Origin: an uncultured Alistipes sp.
Lineage (GTDB): Bacteria > Bacteroidota > Bacteroidia > Bacteroidales > Rikenellaceae
Assembly: GCA_944326035.1 (NCBI GenBank)
Contig: CALVCS010000011.1
Span: 62,001-126,000, forward strand
Direction: 5' to 3'
DNA: 64,000 nucleotides
Notes under the pieces: generated by a model
The model's database searches: none
What the model saw: the letters and a program-made list of their open reading frames with translations, nothing else
Told to the model about the DNA's origin: nothing
Part shown: piece by piece, positions 52,302-59,853 of the stretch
How positions within the stretch are numbered: position 1 is the first letter of the stretch
How the letters are laid out: each line of letters opens with the position of its first letter
Translations under genes and position numbers: made by a program

Positions 52302-53714
52302 GTGGCCCGTAAGAAAAAAGCGAATTATCCCCTGATCGAAGCGTTGGAGATCGAAACGATCGCGGCCGAAGGCAAAGCCTTGGGCCATTATAATGATATG
52401 GTGGTGTTTGTGCCGATGGCGGTTCCGGGCGATGTGGTGGACGTGCAGATCCGCAGCAAACGCCGGCGTTTCATGGAGGGAACGGTGGTGAACTACCGGA
52501 AGCGTTCGCCGCTACGGGTCGAACCCCGGTGCGAACATTACGGGGTGTGTGGTGGGTGCAAGTGGCAGCATCTGCCGTACGAAGAGCAGCTGCGGTTCAA
52601 ACAGGAGCAGGTCAGCGAACAGCTGCGGCGGATCGGTCGGATCGAACTGCCCGAGACGACACCCATTTTGGGATCGAAGCAGATCTTTTTCTATCGCAAC
52701 AAGCTGGAGTTTACCTTCAGCGATAAACGGTGGCTGACGACCGAAGAGGTGGCCTCCGGAGCCGATCTCGGCGATCTGAGGGCGTTGGGCTTTCATATCC
52801 CGGGTCTGTTCGATAAGGTGCTGGACATCCGCAAGTGCTGGCTGCAGCCTGATCCGTCCAACGAAATCCGGATGGCGGTGCGGGCATTTTGTATCCAGCA
52901 CGATTATCCGTTTTACAACGTGCGCGAACACACTGGGCTGATGCGTAACCTGATTATCCGGACGGCCTCGACCGGCGAGGTGATGGTGATCGTGGTGTTC
53001 GCCCTCGACGATCGCGAACGCATCGAAGCGCTGATGACCTACGTGAGTGAACGTTTCCCGCAGATTACCTCGTTGATGTATGTGGTCAACACCAAGTTGA
53101 ACGATACGATCGGCGATCAGCAGGTCGTGCTGTTTCGGGGACGCGATCATATTTTCGAACAGATGGAGGGACTGCGGTTCAAGATCGGGCCCAAGTCGTT
53201 TTACCAGACCAATTCGGCGCAAGCCTACGAGTTGTATAAAGTGGCACGGGAGTTTGCCGCGCTGGAAGGGGACGAGATCGTCTACGATCTGTATACCGGA
53301 ACCGGTACGATTGCCAATTTCGTGGCGCGAGGGTGTCGGAAGGTGGTCGGGGTGGAATATGTGCCCGAGGCGATCGAGGATGCCAAAGTCAATGCATCGC
53401 TCAACGGTCTGGACAATACGGTATTTTATGCCGGGGACATGAAAGATGTGCTCAATGAGGCCTTTATTGAGGCGAATGGCCGTCCGGATGTCGTGATTCT
53501 GGATCCGCCCCGGGCCGGGATTCATGAAGATGTGGCCCATACGGTGCTGGCTGCCGCTCCCCGTCGGATCGTGTATGTGAGTTGCAACCCGGCTACACAG
53601 GCCCGCGATCTGGCCATTTTCGATGTCGCTTACCGGGTGACCCGGATCCAACCCGTGGATATGTTTCCCCATACCCATCATGTGGAGAATGTGGTACAGC
53701 TCGTACGTCGTTGA
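52302..53714 (+). CDS. rlmD: 23S rRNA (uracil1939-C5)-methyltransferase RlmD/RumA
   Basis: A 470-residue enzyme. An N-terminal TRAM RNA-binding domain (residues about 12-70) is followed by a 4Fe-4S cluster site (CEHYGVCGGCKWQ and a later Cys), the SAM motif YDLYTGTGTIANFVA near residue 330, and the catalytic Cys in YVSCNPATQARD near 430. It methylates U1939 in 23S rRNA (or U747 in the RlmCD type). The start is probably GTG 52302, which gives MARKKKANYPLIEAL as in relatives; a TTG at 52266 gives a less family-like N-terminus. Confidence 0.93.
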   Translation: MARKKKANYPLIEALEIETIAAEGKALGHYNDMVVFVPMAVPGDVVDVQIRSKRRRFMEGTVVNYRKRSPLRVEPRCEHYGVCGGCKWQHLPYEEQLRFKQEQVSEQLRRIGRIELPETTPILGSKQIFFYRNKLEFTFSDKRWLTTEEVASGADLGDLRALGFHIPGLFDKVLDIRKCWLQPDPSNEIRMAVRAFCIQHDYPFYNVREHTGLMRNLIIRTASTGEVMVIVVFALDDRERIEALMTYVSERFPQITSLMYVVNTKLNDTIGDQQVVLFRGRDHIFEQMEGLRFKIGPKSFYQTNSAQAYELYKVAREFAALEGDEIVYDLYTGTGTIANFVARGCRKVVGVEYVPEAIEDAKVNASLNGLDNTVFYAGDMKDVLNEAFIEANGRPDVVILDPPRAGIHEDVAHTVLAAAPRRIVYVSCNPATQARDLAIFDVAYRVTRIQPVDMFPHTHHVENVVQLVRR

Positions 53715-53999
53715 CGTCGGGACCGGGGGTGGATATGTGAGTCTGGTTGAGGCGCGGTTATCGGGTTGGTATCTCTCTGCCGGTCGCGTAGAGGAGGGAA
53801 CGGGTCTTTCAAAAAGGAGCATCGTCTTTCGTGTAAAAATCGGGTGACGTGTCTTTTCTCTGCTTGGTCAGACTCTTCGGAACGAGGTCCCCGCGGATTG
53901 GGAACCGGAACAAAATGAGCGGCTTTTGGGGTGGTGCGTGTAACATTTCGGCCGGGAAAAACATCTTATAGATACAACTTCATTAAAATTGGATGTGCC

Positions 54000-54695
54000 A
54001 TGAAAAGATTATTGATGACGGTGGCTGCGGTCGCCTTGTGTACGGTGGTTTTTTCACAGGAAAATAACTTTATCGATCAGAACTATATGGAGGTGACCGG
54101 GAAGGCCGAGTTAGAGGTCGTGCCCGATGAAATTTATATCCGGATCAACCTCAGCGAGAACGAGAGCAAGGGGAAAATTTCGCTTGACCAGCAGCAACGG
54201 GAGATGTTCCGTCGGTTGGAGGCGCTGCACCTCGATCTGGAAAAGAATCTGGTGGTACAGGATCAGTCGGCCGATTTGCGGACCTTCTTTTTGCGTAAGG
54301 ATGCCGTGCTGGGGACGAAAACCTATTTGTTGAAAGTTTCGACGGCGACACAGGTGGGCCAGGTGTTTCAGACCTTGGCCGAGATGGGCGTTTCGGATGT
54401 GAACATCGAACGGACGGATGTCTCCAATATGGATGAATTGCGACAGAAGGTACGGGCAGCGGCGGCTGTGGCGGCCCGCCAGAATGCCGAAGTGTTGGCA
54501 CAGGCGGTCGGTCGTCAGACCGGGAAAGCGCTGTATATCCAGGATTATAGTTATAATGCCCGTCCGTATTCGAACGTGATGCTGGCGAAAAGTACGATGG
54601 CCATGGATGCGGCCGGAGCGGAAAGTATGCCGGAGTTGGAATTTGAAAAGATCAAGATCGAACACTCGGTGATGGTTCGTTTTGCCTTGGAATAG
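54000..54695 (+). CDS. SIMPL domain (DUF541) exported protein
   Basis: A 231-residue protein with a signal peptide (MKRLLMTVAAVALCTVVFSQ). The rest is a SIMPL/DUF541 domain: YMEVTGKAELEVVPDEIYIR, and a long helix RAAAAVAARQNAEVLAQAVG, ending in MVRFALE. SIMPL proteins form ring-shaped oligomers in the periplasm in some bacteria; the function is unknown. Start ATG 54000 is at the signal peptide. It is followed after 4 bases by mnmD. The 285 bases before it (53715-53999) contain nothing else that I can support. Confidence 0.9.
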   Translation: MKRLLMTVAAVALCTVVFSQENNFIDQNYMEVTGKAELEVVPDEIYIRINLSENESKGKISLDQQQREMFRRLEALHLDLEKNLVVQDQSADLRTFFLRKDAVLGTKTYLLKVSTATQVGQVFQTLAEMGVSDVNIERTDVSNMDELRQKVRAAAAVAARQNAEVLAQAVGRQTGKALYIQDYSYNARPYSNVMLAKSTMAMDAAGAESMPELEFEKIKIEHSVMVRFALE

Positions 54696-54699
54696 CGAG

Positions 54700-55500
54700 A
54701 TGGAAACGATCGAACCGCAAATAGAAACGACGGAGGATGGCTCGCCTACGCTGCGCCATCCTCTGTTGCATGACACCTATCACTCGTTGCGCGGAGCCGA
54801 AGGCGAATCCCGCTATATTTTTATTGAACAGGGATTGCACGAGTGGGTGAACCGAAAGAGAAGGGCGCTCGAAGAGAGAGGGAACGCGGAGATCGGGGTA
54901 CAGACTTCACCGGTGATCCGTATCTTGGAGATGGGTTTCGGAAGTGGGCTGAATGCCTGGCTGACCTGGCAAGAGGCACGGAAGGAGGGCTGGCATCTCT
55001 ATTATGAAACTTTGGAACGCTATCCGGTGGCGGAAACGGTGGCTGCACAGTTAGCCTATGCGGCGGATCCCCGGTTTATGGCCTTACATCGAGCGCCTTG
55101 GGATGTCGAGGTGCCTCTGGATGCCCATTTTACCCTGAAAAAACGGCACTGTTCTTTGGAGGATTGTACATTTGAGACTACCTTTGATTTGGTCTATTTC
55201 GATGCCTTTGCCCCGGATACCCAACCCGAACTGTGGAGCTTTGAGGTGTTTTCCCGTTTGTACGACCATTTGAACGATGGGGGCATCTTGGTGACCTATT
55301 CGGCCAAAGGGGTGGTGAAAGAGCATTTGCGGCAAGCGGGATTTGTCGTGAAACGGTTGCCCGGCGCTTTGGGGAAACGCCACATGGTGCGGGCGGAGAA
55401 GCCGGCGAATCAGGTGGACTCGGAGAACCTAGTGAACCCGGTGAACTCGACGAATCCTGTGAACCCCTTGACGGTTGCTGCCTGCGACGGAGAGAAATGA
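54700..55500 (+). CDS. mnmD: tRNA (5-methylaminomethyl-2-thiouridine)-methyltransferase MnmD
   Basis: A 266-residue Rossmann methyltransferase. The cofactor loop is ILEMGFGSGLNAW near residue 75, the active region YFDAFAPDTQPELW near 170, and the C-terminal ALGKRHMVRA near 225. This is MnmD, the methylase half of MnmC, with no FAD oxidase fused. It finishes mnm5s2U34 in tRNA. The last 30 residues include NPVNSTNPVNP, an odd short repeat not part of the fold. The start is ATG 54700; the stop overlaps cdd by ATGA. Confidence 0.92.
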   Translation: METIEPQIETTEDGSPTLRHPLLHDTYHSLRGAEGESRYIFIEQGLHEWVNRKRRALEERGNAEIGVQTSPVIRILEMGFGSGLNAWLTWQEARKEGWHLYYETLERYPVAETVAAQLAYAADPRFMALHRAPWDVEVPLDAHFTLKKRHCSLEDCTFETTFDLVYFDAFAPDTQPELWSFEVFSRLYDHLNDGGILVTYSAKGVVKEHLRQAGFVVKRLPGALGKRHMVRAEKPANQVDSENLVNPVNSTNPVNPLTVAACDGEK

Positions 55501-55964
55501 TGGAACAAAAACACTATACATTCGATTTTTGGCATTATGCCTCCCTGGATGAACTGCCTGCGGAGGATCGTCGTCTGGTTGAACGGGCTCGCGCCGTCTG
55601 CAAGTCGGCTTATGCGCCCTATTCGGGATTTCGGGTAGGGGCGGCGGTGCGCTTGTCGGACGGACGGATACAGACGGCCAGCAATCAGGAGAGCGAAGTC
55701 TTCCCGTCGGGCATGTGTGCCGAACGGGTACTGCTGTATCAGATTCAGCCTTTGCTGGCCGAGGTGTCGATCGAGACGTTGGCGTTGGTGTCGGATCCGG
55801 ATAAAGCGGTGTGTTATCCGTGCGGGGCGTGTCGTCAGGTGCTGCTTGACACGGAGAAACGTCAGGGCTCCCCGATCCGGGTAATCATGACCGGTGCGGC
55901 CTGCGCGACGGTGGTGGCTCAGGCCCGAGACCTGTTGCCTTTTGCTTTTATGTTGAAGAAATGA
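55497..55964 (+). CDS. cdd: Cytidine deaminase
   Basis: A 155-residue enzyme. Zinc ligands are Cys74 (in GMCAER, with catalytic Glu76), Cys109 and Cys112 (in YPCGACRQ). It converts cytidine and deoxycytidine to the uridine forms in pyrimidine salvage. The APYSGFRVGAAV motif near residue 40 fits. The start is shared with the mnmD stop (ATGATG, so Met-Met). The next gene again overlaps by ATGATG. Confidence 0.95.
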   Translation: MMEQKHYTFDFWHYASLDELPAEDRRLVERARAVCKSAYAPYSGFRVGAAVRLSDGRIQTASNQESEVFPSGMCAERVLLYQIQPLLAEVSIETLALVSDPDKAVCYPCGACRQVLLDTEKRQGSPIRVIMTGAACATVVAQARDLLPFAFMLKK

Positions 55965-56671
55965 TGTTTGAACCAGACCGAATTTTGTATGAGGACAATC
56001 ATCTGTTGATTGTCAATAAGCGAGCCGGGGAGTTGGTACAGCCCGATCCGTCGGGCGATCCGGCCCTGGAGGATCAGCTCAAGGCGTTTATTCGTCAGCG
56101 GGATGCCAAACCTGGTCGGGTTTTTCTGGGGGTGGTCCATCGGATCGACCGCCCGGTGAGTGGCGTCGTGATCTTTGCGAAAACAAGCAAGGCTCTGGCC
56201 CGTCTTAATGAAATGATTAAAAACCGGGAGATCGCGAAATATTATTGGGCGATCACCGAGGCGCGTCCGCAGGCGACCGAAGGTTCGTTGCGACACTATC
56301 TGGTCCGGGACGGCAAGACGAATAAGTCGAAGGTGTATGACAAGGAGGTGGCCGGCAGTAAAGAGGCGCGGTTGAATTATCGGCTCTTGGCGGCGAGTGA
56401 TCGCTACTATTTGTTGGAGGTGGAGTTGTTGACCGGACGCCATCACCAGATTCGGGCGCAGCTGTCGAAGATCGGCTGTCCGATTCGGGGCGATTTGAAA
56501 TACGGTGCAGCCCGTTCGAATCGGGATGGCAGTATCTCTCTTCATGCCCGTCGGGTGGAGTTTCTGCACCCGGTGGCTACCGCGGGAACCGCTCGCCAGC
56601 CGATCGTGGTGACGGCTCCCGTGCCGCAGGATGATAACCTGTGGCGCTACTTCGAAGAGACGCTGCGGTGA
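55961..56671 (+). CDS. RluA family pseudouridine synthase
   Basis: A 236-residue enzyme. Asp63 in HRIDRPVSG is the catalytic residue. Further motifs are LYEDNHLLIVNKRAGELVQ at the start and ELLTGRHHQIRAQLSKIG near residue 155. There is no S4 domain. It isomerises uridine in rRNA or tRNA; the site cannot be told by sequence. Translational overlap with cdd is 4 bases; either ATG of the Met-Met start is possible. A hairpin follows. Confidence 0.93.
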   Translation: MMFEPDRILYEDNHLLIVNKRAGELVQPDPSGDPALEDQLKAFIRQRDAKPGRVFLGVVHRIDRPVSGVVIFAKTSKALARLNEMIKNREIAKYYWAITEARPQATEGSLRHYLVRDGKTNKSKVYDKEVAGSKEARLNYRLLAASDRYYLLEVELLTGRHHQIRAQLSKIGCPIRGDLKYGAARSNRDGSISLHARRVEFLHPVATAGTARQPIVVTAPVPQDDNLWRYFEETLR

Positions 56672-56690
56672 TGCGAAACGGGCAGCCCAA

Positions 56691-56719
56691 AAAAGAAGGA
56701 GGCGAGACCTCCTTTTTTT
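56691..56719 (+). terminator. Terminator of the SIMPL-mnmD-cdd-rlu run
   Basis: A 7-bp GC-rich stem extended by A-T pairs, with a run of seven T after it. Confidence 0.82.
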
Positions 56720-56854
56720 GTGTCGAGGTGTGTCGAGGTGTTTCGGTCGGAATCGGTGCCGGAGGGCGGTGAAGGTGAGGAAAATTCCCACAGAAAGCGG
56801 CGAATCGCGAAATCGACCGGGCGGAGAGAAACGGAAAAAAGGGAAAAAGAAAGG

Positions 56855-56884
56855 TTGACACCGTGCTGAAATTTTGTACCTTTG
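56855..56884 (+). promoter_or_regulatory. Promoter of the DHS homologue gene
   Basis: TTG (56855-56857), 19 bases, TACCTTTG (56877-56884). The ATG is 28 bases downstream. Confidence 0.82.
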
Positions 56885-56912
56885 CGACATCTAACCAAAT
56901 TTCGTATTTGTC

Positions 56913-57887
56913 ATGACAAAAGGACCTGTTTCTCAGTTTATCACACACCATTATCGCCACTTTAACGCGGCAGCTTTGATCGATGCGGCCAAAGCCTATG
57001 AAGCTCACCTGGATGCCGGAGGGAAAATGATGATTACCTTGGGCGGGGCGATGAGTACGGCCGAACTGGGTCTTTCGCTGGCCGAAATGATCCGTCAGGA
57101 TAAAGTGCAGATCATCACTTGCACCGGGGCCAACCTCGAAGAGGATGTGATGAATCTGGTAGCACACAATCACTATAAACGGGTGCCCTACTATCGTGAT
57201 CTGACGCCCGAACAGGAACGCGAGTTGTTGAACAACCAGATGAACCGGGTGACGGATACCTGCATTCCCGAAGAAGAAGCGTTCCGTCGGATTCAGCAAC
57301 ATATTTTCAAGATCTGGAAAGCGGCTGACGACAAAGGAGAACGCTATCTGCCCTATGAATTCATGTATCAGTTGTTGCGGAGCGGGGTGCTGGAACCGTA
57401 TTATGAAATCGATCCCAAAAACAGCTGGATGTTGGCGGCAGCCGAAAAGAATATTCCGATCATCGTTCCGGGATGGGAAGACAGTACCTTGGGAAATATC
57501 TTTACCTCGTATGTAATCAAGGGAGAACTCAAGGCGTCGACCGTCAAAGGTGGGATCGAAACCATGATCTTCCTGACGGAATGGTATCGGGCCAATAGCG
57601 GCGGCAAAGGCGTCGGCTTTTTCCAGATCGGTGGGGGTATCTCGGGTGACTTCCCGATTTGCGTGGTGCCGATGATGTATCAGGACCTCGAATGGGAAGA
57701 TGTGCCGTTCTGGGCCTATTTCTGCCAGATCTCCGATTCGACCACCTCGTACGGTTCGTACTCGGGGGCGGTCCCCAACGAAAAAATTACGTGGGGCAAA
57801 CTGGATGTGGATACCCCGAAATTTATCATCGAATCCGATGCGACCATCGTGGCTCCGTTGATCTTCGCCTATTTGCTGGGCTGGTAG
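56913..57887 (+). CDS. Deoxyhypusine synthase family protein
   Basis: A 324-residue protein. Segments typical of the fold are GGKMMITLGGAMSTAELGLS near residue 36, IITCTGANLEEDVMNLVAH near 68, VPGWEDSTLGNIF near 185, FFQIGGGISGDFPICVVP near 230, and ITWGKLDVDT, with Lys296 at the catalytic position. In eukaryotes and archaea the enzyme modifies eIF5A with spermidine. Bacteria have no eIF5A, so a polyamine reaction such as homospermidine-type synthesis, or an unknown target, is more likely. Single gene with strong promoter and terminator. Confidence 0.9.
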   Translation: MTKGPVSQFITHHYRHFNAAALIDAAKAYEAHLDAGGKMMITLGGAMSTAELGLSLAEMIRQDKVQIITCTGANLEEDVMNLVAHNHYKRVPYYRDLTPEQERELLNNQMNRVTDTCIPEEEAFRRIQQHIFKIWKAADDKGERYLPYEFMYQLLRSGVLEPYYEIDPKNSWMLAAAEKNIPIIVPGWEDSTLGNIFTSYVIKGELKASTVKGGIETMIFLTEWYRANSGGKGVGFFQIGGGISGDFPICVVPMMYQDLEWEDVPFWAYFCQISDSTTSYGSYSGAVPNEKITWGKLDVDTPKFIIESDATIVAPLIFAYLLGW

Positions 57888-57907
57888 TCGACGGAATTGT
57901 ATACGAC

Positions 57908-57943
57908 AAAAAAGCGTCTCTCCTTCAAGAGAGACGCTTTTTT
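57908..57943. terminator. Terminator between the DHS homologue and the DUF2007 gene
   Basis: A perfect 15-bp stem (57908-57922 with 57929-57943), 6-base loop, A and T runs at the ends, and convergent genes. Confidence 0.92.
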
Positions 57944-57991
57944 TAATGGGCACTTGGTTGTCGAAGGCAAAGGGTAATAAGGTGTGTTGTC

Positions 57992-58258
57992 CTACGGTTT
58001 TTTACGCCGTTTTTTGCTCTCTGTTTCGAACTCTTCTTCATCGAATTTGGCGTCGAGAATCTCTTTGGCTTTGGCGGCGTCGGCTTCCCGCACGATGAGT
58101 TTGATCTCCATCATCTCGTTTTGCAGAGGGAGTACATCCGAACTGGTTTCGTTCAGCAATTCGGCATCGATGCCGTTGCTTTCCAGGAGCGTTTTATAGA
58201 TCAGGGCTTCTCCGGTCGTGGGGAAAGTCCGAAGGACGGTTACGTTCTGGGTATCCAT
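57992..58258 (-). CDS. DUF2007 domain protein
   Basis: An 88-residue protein. LRTFPTTGEALIYKTLLESNGIDAEL, followed by an acidic loop and IKLIVREADAAKAKEIL, is the DUF2007 pattern, sometimes called putative signal-transducing protein, with a PII-like fold. The tail is charged (FETESKKRRKKP). Function is unknown. It is a single gene on the minus strand. Confidence 0.85.
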   Translation of the reverse strand: MDTQNVTVLRTFPTTGEALIYKTLLESNGIDAELLNETSSDVLPLQNEMMEIKLIVREADAAKAKEILDAKFDEEEFETESKKRRKKP

Positions 58259-58531
58259 GGCAATCTCGTTTTAAAAGTTTTCTTTAGGAAAAATACGATT
58301 ATAATCGGATAAATGCAAAGACAATGCCTATTTTTCCGGAAAAACAGGACGTACAAAGCCTCTATCTCTTTCTTTTGCCATCATATCGACCGGAGAGGAT
58401 AGTCGCTTGGCGAGGGGTCCGATCGGGCAAAAACGGTATGTGCGAAAAGATATGCTCTGCCACGATCCGAAAAAGTAGGAAGGTTGACGGAAATTTTGTA
58501 TTTTAGAAAACCCTTGCAAAACCAATCTTGT

Positions 58532-59767
58532 ATGAAAAAATGCTGGTTATGGGGCTTACTGCCCTGGCTCTTTGCCTGTGCCGATGCGGGACGCCCGGCC
58601 GATCGAGATGTCGACAGCATCACCGTTGCGGTCTACTATTTTCCCGGGTATCATACACGGGACACCTCCGAATTGCCTTATAGCCTGATGCATCCTCACG
58701 ACTGGACCGAATGGGAGTTGGTGAAGGAAGCCCGGCCTCGTTTCCCCGGTCATGCCCAACCGCATATCCCGGCCTGGGGATATGAAGATGAACGCGATCC
58801 GGCGGTCATGGCCCGAAAGATCGATGCCGCGGCCGATCATGGCATCGATGTCTTTGTTTTCGACTGGTATTATTACAATGGCCGGCCGTTTCTGAACCGG
58901 GCCTTGGATGAAGGTTTTTTGGGGGCGCCTAACAAGGATCGGCTTCGTTTTGCGTTGATGTGGGCCAATCATGGTTGGACGGATCGTTTCCCCTATACGG
59001 GAGGAACGCCGTATGTGCCGATGTATGACGGGAAAGTAACCCCGGCCTTGTATGATACGATCGGGAACGAACTCGTCTCGAAATACTTTACGCAACCCAA
59101 TTATTGGAAAATCGACGGGAAAGCCTATTTCTCGATTTATGATGTTTCCAGTTTTCTGGCCAGTTTCGGCTCCATCGAAGCGACTCGTGAGGCGATGCAG
59201 GCGCTGGATGCGAAAGCCCGGGCGGCGGGGTTAAAAGGGGTTCATTGGAATATGATCGTCATCGAAAATCCCCGGTTGCCGGATGGAACGCCATGCGATT
59301 ATGCCGATGTGTTCGAACAGCTGGGGGTGAATTCCGCCACGACCTATATCATTATTCATCAGGCCCAACCGCCTCTGTTGCAAACCGATTACAACCAGAC
59401 GCGGGATGAATATCTGCACTATTGGGCGCAACATCGTCACGATTATTCGATGCCTTATATCTATAATGTGACGATGGGATGGGATTCCTCGCCGCGGACG
59501 GATCAGACCCAGGAGTGGTCGTCCGATTATAATTTCCCCTATTGGAACATTCTGCGCAACAATACCCCGGAGAACTTCAAAACGGCCCTGCAAATGACAC
59601 GCGATACGATCCTGGCACATCCTGAGGTGGCGCCGGTGGTGATCATCAATGCGTGGAACGAATGGACCGAGAGCAGTTACCTGGAACCGGATACGGTGAA
59701 CGGTATGGCCTATCTGGAGGCGATTCGGGAAGTTTTTCCTCCAGCGTCCTCGTCCTCAAAGCCATAG
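58532..59767 (+). CDS. Lipoprotein with WbsX/GH99-like domain
   Basis: A 411-residue protein. It begins with a short lipoprotein signal (LLPWLFAC, with Cys16 as the lipid-bearing residue). The catalytic-like domain shows AVYYFPGYH, then WTEWELVKEARPRFPGH, IDVFVFDWYYYNG near residue 108, and IINAWNEWTESSYLEPD near the C-terminus, the WNEW motif typical of the GH99-like family that includes WbsX. Members act on glycans such as rhamnose- or mannose-containing polymers, but this one is not characterised. It would sit on the cell envelope. The gene has no polysaccharide-locus neighbours such as SusC/D. Confidence 0.87.
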   Translation: MKKCWLWGLLPWLFACADAGRPADRDVDSITVAVYYFPGYHTRDTSELPYSLMHPHDWTEWELVKEARPRFPGHAQPHIPAWGYEDERDPAVMARKIDAAADHGIDVFVFDWYYYNGRPFLNRALDEGFLGAPNKDRLRFALMWANHGWTDRFPYTGGTPYVPMYDGKVTPALYDTIGNELVSKYFTQPNYWKIDGKAYFSIYDVSSFLASFGSIEATREAMQALDAKARAAGLKGVHWNMIVIENPRLPDGTPCDYADVFEQLGVNSATTYIIIHQAQPPLLQTDYNQTRDEYLHYWAQHRHDYSMPYIYNVTMGWDSSPRTDQTQEWSSDYNFPYWNILRNNTPENFKTALQMTRDTILAHPEVAPVVIINAWNEWTESSYLEPDTVNGMAYLEAIREVFPPASSSSKP

Positions 59768-59790
59768 GAAAAATAGAAGGGAAATATCGG

Positions 59791-59819
59791 AAAACCGCTT
59801 CGAGGAACGGAGCGGTTTT
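59791..59819 (+). terminator. Terminator after the WbsX/GH99-like gene
   Basis: A 9-bp stem (59791-59799 with 59811-59819) ending in four T, followed at once by the dnaE promoter. Confidence 0.7.
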
Positions 59820-59821
59820 CG

Positions 59822-59829
59822 TATATTTG
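59822..59829 (+). promoter_or_regulatory. -7 box of dnaE
   Basis: TATATTTG, 24 bases before ATG 59854, placed directly after the preceding terminator. Confidence 0.6.
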
Positions 59830-59853
59830 TAAAGTCGTAAAATTTTGTCTACA

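Noticed and set aside
52302..53714. A separate RlmC-type or TrmA gene
   Set aside because: TRAM domain and iron-sulphur cysteines with overall length fit the RlmD/RumA class better.
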